A stretch of 15,421 bases of DNA from Clostridiales bacterium. Lineage in GTDB: Bacteria > Bacillota > Clostridia > Lachnospirales > UBA12420. The notes under the pieces are model-generated. The model did no database searches. It saw only the letters and a program-made list of their open reading frames with translations, and was not told the origin of the DNA. How positions within the stretch are numbered: the stretch's first letter is position 1; every line of letters starts with the position of its first letter. The position numbers were made by a program, and so were the translations under genes. The stretch spans positions 290 to 15,710 of the forward strand of contig DMOI01000049.1 in assembly GCA_003452395.1 (NCBI GenBank), read 5' to 3'. Shown one piece after another: positions 6,474 through 13,624 of the stretch.

Positions 6474-7478
6474 TTAACTATTTAAAATATATACTTTTAC
6501 GTTTTTTCTCCTACCATATTTGTTTACTTCCCCTAATGTGTCCATATATAAATCTATCTTATTTCCCTTTATAGCCCCACCTGTATCTCCTGCCATCGCT
6601 TCCCCGTATCCTTCTATATATAGTTTGGTTCTTAATGGTATAACTTTAGGGTCTACAGCCACTATACCCTCTCTTACTTTAAGCCCAAGAGAAGTACGAC
6701 CTGTGCTGCCTTTTAGTTCTGATAGTGTATAGGCTGTGGCTGTCATGCTTATCATTTTCTTATAGCTATATGCTTTCCCATTTACTGCTTTATATATATT
6801 TGCAGTGCCTTTTTTTATAACCTTTTCTTGTGGCTTTTTTGTTACTTCTTCTCCTAGATGTTCCCTCTTTATTTCTTTACCATTCATATATGTAACTTTA
6901 TCACGAACTACCTTCTCTCCATTTATACCTTCCTTCATTACAGTCTTTACAGAGTTGTCTAGGTCACTTGCATATATTATCTTCTCATTATACGGTATTA
7001 CTATCTTCTTTTCTATAATCTCTGTATTGTAGTCTTTAACATCTATTATCATATTAGGTTTTACTGATTCCTCTATTTTAACATTTATATAATCCTCTTC
7101 ACTCAAGACTATATTATTGGTGGCTAGTACTGCTGAAACAGGAATCTCTGTCGCAAAAACCTTTCTTATTTTCTCATTATAACAAAGCTTTATAGGAAAT
7201 GCCCTCTCTATCTCTATGCTCATGCCTTTTTGTATCTCTTCATTTTTTTCTTTATTCATCTTGTCAATGTTCCTTACAGGCAGATTTATCGAAACCAAAA
7301 AACCTCCAACAGTTTTGGCTTTTGTTTTATGAACAGATTTGACACCGTTATCCACTATATATACTTGCTTATATGACAACAAACTTGCATAATACATAAG
7401 CATAAGTGAGATAGCCGATACGATAAATACTATAATAACCAAATTAAAATTTACTTCTTTCTTTAAGATGTTTTTCAT
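6474..7478 (-). CDS. yabE: YabE-like cell-wall protein with G5 and 3D domains
   Basis: Predicted membrane-anchored protein facing the wall. Numbered from the start chosen here (334 residues), one transmembrane segment lies at about 11-34. DUF348-like repeats follow (VDNGVKSVHKTKAKTVGGFL; then about 90-150), then a G5 domain at about 155-225 (EKKIVIPYNEKIIY...GINGEKVVRDKVTY). A C-terminal 3D domain spans about 243-334 with its three conserved aspartates at 276 (VDPK), 298 (AGDTGG) and 309 (IDLY). The 3D fold is related to MltA lytic transglycosylases, so a role in cutting glycan strands is inferred. The ATG at 7478 has GGAGG 5 nt upstream; the alternative ATG at 7505 has no usable site. tatD ends 29 nt upstream, the conserved tatD-yabE order of Firmicutes. 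The usual following genes rnmV and ksgA are absent. Confidence 0.88.
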   Translation of the reverse strand: MKNILKKEVNFNLVIIVFIVSAISLMLMYYASLLSYKQVYIVDNGVKSVHKTKAKTVGGFLVSINLPVRNIDKMNKEKNEEIQKGMSIEIERAFPIKLCYNEKIRKVFATEIPVSAVLATNNIVLSEEDYINVKIEESVKPNMIIDVKDYNTEIIEKKIVIPYNEKIIYASDLDNSVKTVMKEGINGEKVVRDKVTYMNGKEIKREHLGEEVTKKPQEKVIKKGTANIYKAVNGKAYSYKKMISMTATAYTLSELKGSTGRTSLGLKVREGIVAVDPKVIPLRTKLYIEGYGEAMAGDTGGAIKGNKIDLYMDTLGEVNKYGRRKNVKVYILNS

Positions 7479-7507
7479 ACATTCCTCCAAATTAGAGCTT
7501 TTCATTC

Positions 7508-8269
7508 CTAAACCCCAAAAAGCTTTTTTCCATTCTCAGTAGTAATTCTTATTACATCTTCCTCTCTAATTCCTTTTATATCGGATATTTTACTAACTAC
7601 ATACTTAAGATTAGTTGAATCGTTTCTCTTGCCACGATTTGGTTCTGGAGTCATATAAGGACAGTCTGTTTCTAATATTATATTATCAATCGAAATATTA
7701 TTTACAACTTCGACTAGTTTTTTTGCATTTTTAAATGTAATAACTCCACCTATTCCAATATAAAATCCCATTTTTATATATTCATAAGCCATTTCTAGAC
7801 TTTGACTGTATGCGTGTATTACTCCTCTTAAATCAGGATAAATATTCTGTTTTATTATTTCAAAGGTTTCTTCACTTGCATCTCTACTATGAATTATAAC
7901 AGGTAAATTTAGTTCCTTTGCTAGCTTCATTTGTTTGTCAAACCATATTTTTTGAAGCTCCCTCTCCGAATGGTCATAATAATAATCAAGTCCTATCTCA
8001 CCTATTGCTACTACTCTTTTATTATATGCAAGTTTTTTTAATACTTGTACATCCTCATTATTTAAACCTTCCACATCATGAGGGTGTACACCAACTGAAG
8101 CATATATAAAATCATATTTCTCTGCTAACTTTATACTCCCAATTGACGACTTTATATCAGCCCCACAATTAACTACAAGCCCCACACCCGAACTTTTGAG
8201 ATTACCTAGCAGTTCATCCCTATCATCATCATATCTATCATCATCGTAATGCGCATGCGTATCAAACAT
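7508..8269 (-). CDS. tatD: TatD-family metal-dependent deoxyribonuclease
   Basis: A TIM-barrel metal-dependent hydrolase of the TatD/YabD family, which acts as a 3'-5' exonuclease on DNA and RNA and is linked to DNA quality control. The metal ligands are visible: His5 and His7 (DTHAHYD), Glu91 (GEIGLDYY), His127 (PVIIHSRD), His152 (GVIHAYS) and Asp202 (ETDCPY). The 253-residue length is standard. The ATG is preceded by AGGAGG 8 nt upstream. In many Firmicutes metG is directly followed by tatD; here a SanA-like gene and repeat A2 lie between them. Confidence 0.95.
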   Translation of the reverse strand: MFDTHAHYDDDRYDDDRDELLGNLKSSGVGLVVNCGADIKSSIGSIKLAEKYDFIYASVGVHPHDVEGLNNEDVQVLKKLAYNKRVVAIGEIGLDYYYDHSERELQKIWFDKQMKLAKELNLPVIIHSRDASEETFEIIKQNIYPDLRGVIHAYSQSLEMAYEYIKMGFYIGIGGVITFKNAKKLVEVVNNISIDNIILETDCPYMTPEPNRGKRNDSTNLKYVVSKISDIKGIREEDVIRITTENGKKLFGV

Positions 8270-8293
8270 TTTGATTTCCTCCTTCTACCGACC

Positions 8294-8394
8294 TGTCATT
8301 GCGAGGAGGTTCTTTCGACGAAGCAATCTTATATTTTATACTCTATCTTACTAAAAAAGATGAGATTGCTTCGTCGTTCCTCCTCGCAATGACA
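8294..8394. repeat. Inverted-repeat element A, copy 2 (MITE-like)
   Basis: A 101-bp imperfect palindrome bounded by TGTCATTGCGAGGAGG and its exact complement, with second arm blocks CGACGAAGCAATCTTAT / GATGAGATTGCTTCGTCG. The pairing between arms is better than in copy 1, and the orientation is the same. It lies between the SanA-like gene and tatD and has no coding capacity. Sequences resembling CATTGCGAGGAG...GCAATCTC are, from memory, common dispersed repeats in unrelated bacteria. Confidence 0.85.
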
Positions 8395-8454
8395 ACACGT
8401 TAGTTTATTTATAATCTTTTAATCTTTACTTAAAACGGTTTGAAAAATATCCCT

Positions 8455-9123
8455 TTACCCCTTGGTGACTTTGCCGTCACCAGTTATGTCTATCTTCTCA
8501 CCCATATATTTAGGCTTCACTTTAAATATAGCGCCTACAAAATCCTTACATACTGCAAAGCTTTCTCTGAATTTATAATATCCCATATTCATATATGGCC
8601 TCTTATCTGCTGATATTCCTGATACATCCATTTTGAATACTCTTGCTATAAATATAGCACGTTTAAGATGATATTCTTGAGTAGTTATCGAAATATTATC
8701 AAGTCCAAAGATATATTTCGCCCTATATATACTTTCATATGTACTAAATCCCGCGTGATCCATAAATACATCTCGCTCTAAAACGCCTTTCTTTATGGCG
8801 TATTTTTTCATGGCATTTACTTCATCATAACTCTGCTGTCCGTGATCACCGCTCATAAGTATCTTCTTAACTTTCCCTTTTTTATATATTTCTACTGCCG
8901 TATCTACCCTATCTTGTAACATAGGAGACAAGTTCCCGCTTTTAAAAACACGTGCACCAAGTACTATAATAGCTTGTTTAGAATCTACCTCATCAACCGT
9001 TGACATATACTTTAAAGCAGTTTTATTAACATAAATATTCACACCCAAATATGCAATAATTAACACTACTAAAATTAAAATCAATATTTGCATAAATCGT
9101 ATCACCAGCTTTTTTAGTTTCAT
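8455..9123 (-). CDS. SanA/YdcF-family membrane protein (DUF218)
   Basis: An N-terminal basic stretch and one membrane helix (about 8-30) are followed by an extracytoplasmic DUF218 domain: AIIVLGARVF (51-60), SPMLQDRVDTAVEIY (66-80), KILMSGDHGQQSYDE, HAGFSTYESIYRA, TQEYHLKRAIFIA and ISADKRPY. These match the SanA group, associated in E. coli with envelope barrier function (vancomycin exclusion). The biochemical activity is not established. The C-terminus ends in a short DITGDGKVT segment, seen in similar form in related proteins. The ATG starts 3 nt after the metG stop, with its SD (GAGGTGA) overlapping the end of metG, so it is translationally linked to metG. Confidence 0.88.
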   Translation of the reverse strand: MKLKKLVIRFMQILILILVVLIIAYLGVNIYVNKTALKYMSTVDEVDSKQAIIVLGARVFKSGNLSPMLQDRVDTAVEIYKKGKVKKILMSGDHGQQSYDEVNAMKKYAIKKGVLERDVFMDHAGFSTYESIYRAKYIFGLDNISITTQEYHLKRAIFIARVFKMDVSGISADKRPYMNMGYYKFRESFAVCKDFVGAIFKVKPKYMGEKIDITGDGKVTKG

Positions 9124-9126
9124 AAG

Positions 9127-11055
9127 TCACCTCACTTCATCCCCACTACTTGCTCCGTCTGCTTCTACTACAGTGAGTCCATTCACCCCATCACCTGCTG
9201 CTAGTATCATGCCTTCTGATAGCACTCCACGGATTTTTACTGGTTGTAAATTAGTTATGACTATTACTTTCTTTCCTATCATTTCTTCTGGTGTGTAGAA
9301 CTTTGCAATACCTGATACTATTTGTCGCATCTCGTCTGCTATCTTTATTTGTGATTTTAATAGTTTGTCCGAGCCTTCTACCTTCTCACAAACTAAGATT
9401 TCACCAACTCTTAATTTTATTTTATCAAAATCATCCATTTTTATCAAGTTTTCTTTTTGTTCCTCTATTTTTTCCGTACCACTCATCATAGCTTTTATAA
9501 TCTCTAATTCTTTTTCTGCCTCTAGTCTTGGAAATAGTGCCTCTCTTTTATTTACTTTACCTACAAATTTATTTGTACCAAAATTGTATAAACTATCCCA
9601 CTCCTGATTTTTTTCTATTCCTAGCTGTTTAAAAATTTCTTGTGAAGACTTAGTTAAAAATGGTGATAACATTATCCCCATATATCGCAGACTTTCTGCA
9701 AGATGATACATAACTGATGCGAGTTGCCCAACCTTTGATTCGTCTTTGGCCAAAACCCATGGTGCCGTTTCATCTATATATTTATTTGTTCTTGCTACAA
9801 ATGCCCATATATCCGTAAGCGCTATAGAAAATTGTAATTTTTCAATAGAATCCTCTACTTTCTCAACTGTTTCCTTGCTAAACTTATTTATCTCGTTATC
9901 ATATTCTGTTACATTACCCTTGTATTCAGGTACCGTTCCATCAAAATATTTATCTATCATAGCTACTGTTCTGCTTAATAAATTCCCTAAATCATTTGCC
10001 AAGTCGTAGTTTACTCTTTTTATAAAATCTTCTGGTGTAAATACTCCATCCTGCCCAAAAGGTAGTTCACGAAGCAAATAGTATCTAACCGCATCTACAC
10101 TGTATTTTTCAGCAAGTGCATCTGGATATATTACATTCCCTTTCGATTTACTCATCTTACCATCTTTCATCATATAAAAACCATGTGCATACACCTTTTT
10201 AGGAAGCGGTAACCCCAGAGCCATTAGCATTATAGGCCAATATATTACGTGGAACCTTACAATTTCTTTACCTATTAAGTGTATGTCAGCTGGCCAAAAT
10301 TTATCAAATAGGGCGTCGGACTTTTCATCTACCTTATATCCAAGAGACGTAATGTAATTTGTAAGGGCATCTATCCATACATATATAACGTGTTTAGGAT
10401 CACTTGGTACTTTTATACCCCAATCAAAGGTTGTTCTTGAAACACATAAGTCTTCAAGACCTGGCTTTATAAAATTATTTATCATCTCAGTTTTTCTTGA
10501 CTCAGGTTCTATAAAACCTAGATTATTTTCATAATATTTTAGTAATCTATCCGCGTATTTACTCATTCTAAAAAAGTATGATTCTTCTTTCACTGTATTT
10601 ACTTCTCTGTTACAATCAGGACATTTGCCATCAACTAATTGTTTTTCTGTAAAGAATGATTCACAAGGTGTACAGTACCATCCTTCATAATTATCCTTGT
10701 ATATATCGCCTTGTGCTAAAAACTTTTCAAATATTTTTTCGACAACCTCCTCATGTCTTCTTTCTGTAGTCCTTATAAAGTCGTCATATGATATATCAAG
10801 TATATTCCATAACCTTTTTGCTTCATCTGCCATATTATCAACATGCTTTTGTGGTGTTAGACCTGCTTCTTTTGCAACTTTTTCTATCTTCTGTCCATGC
10901 TCATCAAGCCCTGTCAGATATCTAACCTCATAGCCCCTCATTCTTTTATATCTAGCCATCACGTCACCCGCAACAGTTGTATAAGCCGTACCTATATGAA
11001 ATTTACCACTTGGATAATATATTGGTGTTGTTATGTAATAAGTTTTTTTCTCCAT
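9127..11055 (-). CDS. metG: Methionyl-tRNA synthetase with C-terminal tRNA-binding domain
   Basis: Class I synthetase that charges tRNA-Met. Residues 5-30 hold the N-terminal HIGH-type motif (HIGTAY, 20-25). A zinc knuckle has Cys128, Cys131, Cys145 and Cys148, and the KMSKS loop is at 300-304. The anticodon-binding helical region spans about 390-510. From about 542 to 642 there is an OB-fold tRNA-binding domain (FDKIKLRVGEILVCEKVEGS...ITNLQPVKIRGVLSEGMILAA), the type that mediates dimerisation. I chose the ATG at 11055 (MEKKTYYITTP; SD AAGGGGGAA). The frame is open for 27 more codons, but those come from repeat C1; the same 18 residues would also be added to DnaX by repeat C2. Expression is predicted to depend on the methionine T-box upstream. 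The SanA-like gene follows after 3 nt. Confidence 0.97.
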   Translation of the reverse strand: MEKKTYYITTPIYYPSGKFHIGTAYTTVAGDVMARYKRMRGYEVRYLTGLDEHGQKIEKVAKEAGLTPQKHVDNMADEAKRLWNILDISYDDFIRTTERRHEEVVEKIFEKFLAQGDIYKDNYEGWYCTPCESFFTEKQLVDGKCPDCNREVNTVKEESYFFRMSKYADRLLKYYENNLGFIEPESRKTEMINNFIKPGLEDLCVSRTTFDWGIKVPSDPKHVIYVWIDALTNYITSLGYKVDEKSDALFDKFWPADIHLIGKEIVRFHVIYWPIMLMALGLPLPKKVYAHGFYMMKDGKMSKSKGNVIYPDALAEKYSVDAVRYYLLRELPFGQDGVFTPEDFIKRVNYDLANDLGNLLSRTVAMIDKYFDGTVPEYKGNVTEYDNEINKFSKETVEKVEDSIEKLQFSIALTDIWAFVARTNKYIDETAPWVLAKDESKVGQLASVMYHLAESLRYMGIMLSPFLTKSSQEIFKQLGIEKNQEWDSLYNFGTNKFVGKVNKREALFPRLEAEKELEIIKAMMSGTEKIEEQKENLIKMDDFDKIKLRVGEILVCEKVEGSDKLLKSQIKIADEMRQIVSGIAKFYTPEEMIGKKVIVITNLQPVKIRGVLSEGMILAAGDGVNGLTVVEADGASSGDEVR

Positions 11056-11080
11056 TTTAATTCCCCCTTGTAATGTTTTA

Positions 11081-11278
11081 GTCCCTCCCCTGCGAAGGGG
11101 AAAACTATATACTTTGCTTATGTATTTTATAAGCAATAGTAGAAGTTTCGCAGTACCGTTTTAGTTCTTAGTGACGTAGGAAACTTAGAACTATCCGGTA
11201 TCGTGTGCTAGGTGGGGTCACATTGTTTTAATACTAATTCTATGACCCCCTCTAACTCCCCCTTCGCAGGGGGAGGAC
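11081..11278. repeat. Structured repeat element C, copy 1 (multi-hairpin, MITE-like)
   Basis: A 198-bp non-coding element with terminal inverted repeats: left GTCCCTCCCCTGCGAAGGGG (11081-11100) pairs with 11259-11278 over 20 positions with one mismatch and one wobble. Possible 4-bp target duplications TTTA flank it (11077-11080, 11279-11282). Three internal hairpins are visible: TTGCTTAT/ATAAGCAA (11114-11136), TACCG + TAGTTCT / AGAACTA + CGGTA (11154-11200) and GGGGTCA/TGACCCC (11214-11249). The whole could fold as a cloverleaf-like structure. Positions 11084-11225 are identical to copy 2. It lies between the T-box terminator and metG. Confidence 0.85.
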
Positions 11279-11294
11279 TTTACTTATCAAAATC

Positions 11295-11518
11295 AAAAAA
11301 ACTCGTCTCATGAAGAATCCTGAAATGAGGATTCTAGTCATGGGACGAGTTTCTACCCGCGGTACCACCCAAATTCAATTCATAATTTATAATTATAAAT
11401 TGCACTTTACTTTACTTTAATTCGCTCAGGGACCATATTCAGTAGTTTTCACATTCTCCTTCTCAACACACGGAGTTCTCTGTAAAAGCTTCCACTACTT
11501 ACTCTTCTCTTCATTGCT
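11295..11518 (-). ncRNA. T-box riboswitch, methionine-specific
   Basis: A leader RNA that senses uncharged tRNA. On the minus strand it runs from a stem I base (GAAGAGAAGAGTAAGTAGT) through an AG-bulge-like ACAGAGA, GTGAAAACTACTGAATATGGTCC and CTGAGC to the T-box GGGTGGTACCGCGGG (11356-11370). The specifier loop reads GAAT-ATG-GTC, with ATG at 11434-11436, which is the methionine codon and fits metG downstream. The bulge TGGT would pair with the tRNA end ACCA, consistent with A73 of tRNA-Met. The terminator follows at once. Confidence 0.92.
11301..11351 (-). terminator. Rho-independent terminator of the metG T-box
   Basis: A long hairpin: ACTCGTC/GACGAGT, then a CATGA/TCATG segment and an upper stem AGAATCCT/AGGATTCT with a 6-nt loop. 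On the transcribed strand it is followed by a T run (11295-11301). Its proximal arm overlaps the antiterminator side of the T-box, as the mechanism requires. Confidence 0.9.
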
Positions 11519-11527
11519 TTTATATTA

Positions 11528-11683
11528 TTAACATGCAGCTTTTGCTTCCCTATCGTAGAACTGGGCTATTAACTCATCAAGCTCCACACTAACTTTGTAT
11601 ATCTCTTTATAATCTGCATTGTTTCTTATCAGGTCATTTAATCTTATTCTTAAATCATCAATTTGTTGTGCAAATTTTTTCAT
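11528..11683 (-). CDS. Spo0E-like aspartyl-phosphate phosphatase (51 aa)
   Basis: A tiny gene encoding a Spo0E-family protein. Family members dephosphorylate Spo0A~P (or another response regulator) and so hold back sporulation. The family pattern is clear: MKKFAQQIDDLRIRLNDLI, then N-x-DY-x-EIYKVSVELDELI with the SxxLD signature (S32, V, E, L35, D36), and a terminal FYDREAK. The predicted fold is two antiparallel helices. Its length is short but typical for clostridial members. The SD is strong (AGGGGGG, 7 nt before the ATG). It has its own promoter in the end of lgt and stops 10 nt before the T-box leader begins, so it could also contribute readthrough to that leader. Which response regulator it acts on cannot be told from this window. 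Confidence 0.88.
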   Translation of the reverse strand: MKKFAQQIDDLRIRLNDLIRNNADYKEIYKVSVELDELIAQFYDREAKAAC

Positions 11684-11789
11684 TTAATCCCCCCTGAAAT
11701 CAGTCCGCAATTTACAATTTTAAGGCTTATTACTGTGCTCTAACTAATTGTTTTTTTGCTTCGTAAACTTATATTTTCCCTATTCCATT

Positions 11790-11818
11790 ATTTTACAACA
11801 TCATACATTATTTGTCAA
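11790..11818 (-). promoter_or_regulatory. Sigma-A promoter for the Spo0E-like gene
   Basis: Minus strand: TTGACA (11813-11818), a 17-nt spacer and TAAAAT (11790-11795). The -35 lies inside the last codons of lgt and the spacer spans its stop codon. The leader to the ATG is about 100 nt. No Spo0A box (TGTCGAA) is seen in it. Confidence 0.7.
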
Positions 11819-12670
11819 TCGTTTTTTAGATAATATTTTATAAATTTCATATATAGTTGCACATACTAGCAAAATCGCTGATAATAGCTGAGATACTGGC
11901 ATATTAAGACCTGAGATAATTAGTTGGTCTGTCCTGAGTCCCTCTATCCATACCCTACCAAGCGAATATCCTATTAAATATAATACAAGTAATTCCCCAT
12001 CATATTTTTTATGTTTACGGTAAAGAATCAGTATAAAAAACACTGCCAAATTCCATAATGATTCATATAAAAATGTGGGATGAACTTGTATGTAAGCGGC
12101 ACCTTTGTATAAAACATCCTTGCCTACTAAACTATCTGGTATGTAACTCGCAACATCCTTTTTTATAGCCATTGCGAACAAATTATTTGTATATCCTCCA
12201 AATGCTTCTTTGTTAAAAAAATTTCCCCATCTACCTATCGCTTGCCCTATAATAAGGCTAGGTATAACAGTATCCGCAAATATTCCAAACTTTATTTTTC
12301 TAACCCTTGTATATATTATTGCAGTAATAACTGAAGCTATTATTGCACCATATATAGCTATACCTCCCTCTCTAATGGCAAATATTTTTAGCAAATCATC
12401 TTTATACTCGTGCCAACTAAATGCTACATAATAAGCTCTTGCTCCTATCAAAGCGACCAATATTACTATTATAGCAAAATCATAGTAAATGTCAACATTT
12501 TGTCCAGTTTTTTTTGCTTCTCGCATAGTTAAATATATTCCAGTCATTATACCCATAGTTATTATAATGCCATACCAGTATACAGGTAAACCAAATATAC
12601 TAACTGCAATCCTATTTAATTTTTCTATCTCTATCCCCACATTCGGGAAATATATATCTGGACTACTCAT
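11801..12670 (-). CDS. lgt: Prolipoprotein diacylglyceryl transferase
   Basis: A polytopic membrane enzyme that transfers diacylglycerol from phosphatidylglycerol to the lipobox cysteine of prolipoproteins. About seven hydrophobic segments are visible. The Lgt signature GRWGNFFNKEAFGG (146-159) is complete, and REGGIAIYGA (100-109), HPTFLYESLWN and GRVWIEGLRTDQL match conserved family segments. The 289-residue length is normal. The start ATG (MSSPDIYFPN) has a GAGGG site 5 nt upstream. Repeat B2 occupies most of the 207-nt gap after the PrsW-like gene. The deacetylase lipoprotein at 1473-2549 is a likely client. Confidence 0.97.
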   Translation of the reverse strand: MSSPDIYFPNVGIEIEKLNRIAVSIFGLPVYWYGIIITMGIMTGIYLTMREAKKTGQNVDIYYDFAIIVILVALIGARAYYVAFSWHEYKDDLLKIFAIREGGIAIYGAIIASVITAIIYTRVRKIKFGIFADTVIPSLIIGQAIGRWGNFFNKEAFGGYTNNLFAMAIKKDVASYIPDSLVGKDVLYKGAAYIQVHPTFLYESLWNLAVFFILILYRKHKKYDGELLVLYLIGYSLGRVWIEGLRTDQLIISGLNMPVSQLLSAILLVCATIYEIYKILSKKRLTNNV

Positions 12671-12723
12671 TTACCCTCAACACCTTTCTCATTTGTTTTT
12701 TTCTACATAATAGATTCATCTAA

Positions 12724-12859
12724 CGTAGGGGCTGTGCCTATGTGCCAGCCCGTTTATATTTATAACACTTACTACATGTTGATAATTTATATTACCTAAA
12801 TCATATATTTATAAGTTATTCAGGTATGTGCGGGCCGGCACATAGGCACGGCCCCTACG
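12724..12859. repeat. Inverted-repeat element B, copy 2
   Basis: 28-bp terminal arms (12724-12751 and 12832-12859) identical in outline to copy 1, with two transitions in the right arm. The centre is 80 bp of A/T-rich DNA. Its centre aligns with copy 1 only after reverse complementing, so the element is inserted in the opposite orientation. It lies between the PrsW-like gene and lgt and has no coding capacity. Confidence 0.9.
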
Positions 12860-12877
12860 ATATTATTGTCACCACTC

Positions 12878-13591
12878 CTACCTTTTTTCCTGACCTTCTA
12901 TTTTTTCTATCTCTTCACCTTTAAAAGGTGATGCTTGAATATGCTCTTTCATCTTTCTAAAGCCTGTTATCCATATAAAAAGTACATATGGTACAAATCC
13001 CAAAAGTAAAAGCGGATTTTGGTATATGAGGATAAAATCATATAATCCATGCAGGAATATCGGTATAAAAAAGGCTTTAAGTAGCATTTCTTTTTTTCTT
13101 TCTGGCTCAAACTTTGATAATCCAAGATAATAGCCCATAGTTACCCCAAACAAAGCATGAGCTGGTACTGCAAATATACTTCTCATTATTGCAGTATATG
13201 CTCCCCCAAATTCCGGATTTAGAACATATAATATGTTTTCTACTAACGCGAAACCTAAAGAAACAAATACCGCATACACTATTCCATCAAACTTTTCATT
13301 AAAATTTCTGTTTTCCCATATTAGTGCATATAATATGAGAAATTTGAAAGACTCCTCTGTTAATGCTGCAACAATAAATGCCACATATAACGAATAGGAT
13401 ATATTATCCCCAATAAGGCTCGCATAACTACTTAAATATTCTTCTACAGCTATTATAGGAGCTACAATAAAACCTCCAAACAATAACCCTAAGAATAAGA
13501 GATTTAATGGTTCTTTTTCATACTTGTCCCTTATATAAATATATACAACTACTATTGCTATGGGTGCAATAGCCAAATTTATAATACCCAA
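12878..13591 (-). CDS. prsW: PrsW-family intramembrane metalloprotease
   Basis: A polytopic membrane protein of 237 residues with the PrsW signature. It has EExxK at 79-83 (TEESFK), FDGIVYAVFVSLGFALVENI (101-120), His145 in PAHALFG, and a final HGLYDF (His181, Asp185). PrsW of B. subtilis starts the cleavage of anti-sigma factor RsiW; clostridial relatives act on other anti-sigma factors. The target here is unknown, and no sigma/anti-sigma pair for it lies in the window. The start is TTG at 13591, with GGGGTG 8 nt upstream. It begins 33 nt after dnaX, in the place normally held by the YbaB-type gene and recR. The C-terminal tail (about 215-237) is charged and cytoplasmic. Confidence 0.85.
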   Translation of the reverse strand: MGIINLAIAPIAIVVVYIYIRDKYEKEPLNLLFLGLLFGGFIVAPIIAVEEYLSSYASLIGDNISYSLYVAFIVAALTEESFKFLILYALIWENRNFNEKFDGIVYAVFVSLGFALVENILYVLNPEFGGAYTAIMRSIFAVPAHALFGVTMGYYLGLSKFEPERKKEMLLKAFFIPIFLHGLYDFILIYQNPLLLLGFVPYVLFIWITGFRKMKEHIQASPFKGEEIEKIEGQEKR

Positions 13592-13624
13592 ACAATTTTC
13601 ACCCCATTTGTGTTTAACATACGA

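Noticed and set aside
7479..7505. Upstream ATG adding nine residues to the YabE-like protein
   Set aside because: It lies almost on the tatD stop codon without a usable ribosome-binding site, while the internal ATG has GGAGG at 5 nt.
11056..11136. 27-codon N-terminal extension of metG (and its twin at 15215-15295 for dnaX)
   Set aside because: The extension is encoded by repeat C, is identical for its first 18 residues on two unrelated proteins, and good ribosome-binding sites precede the internal starts.
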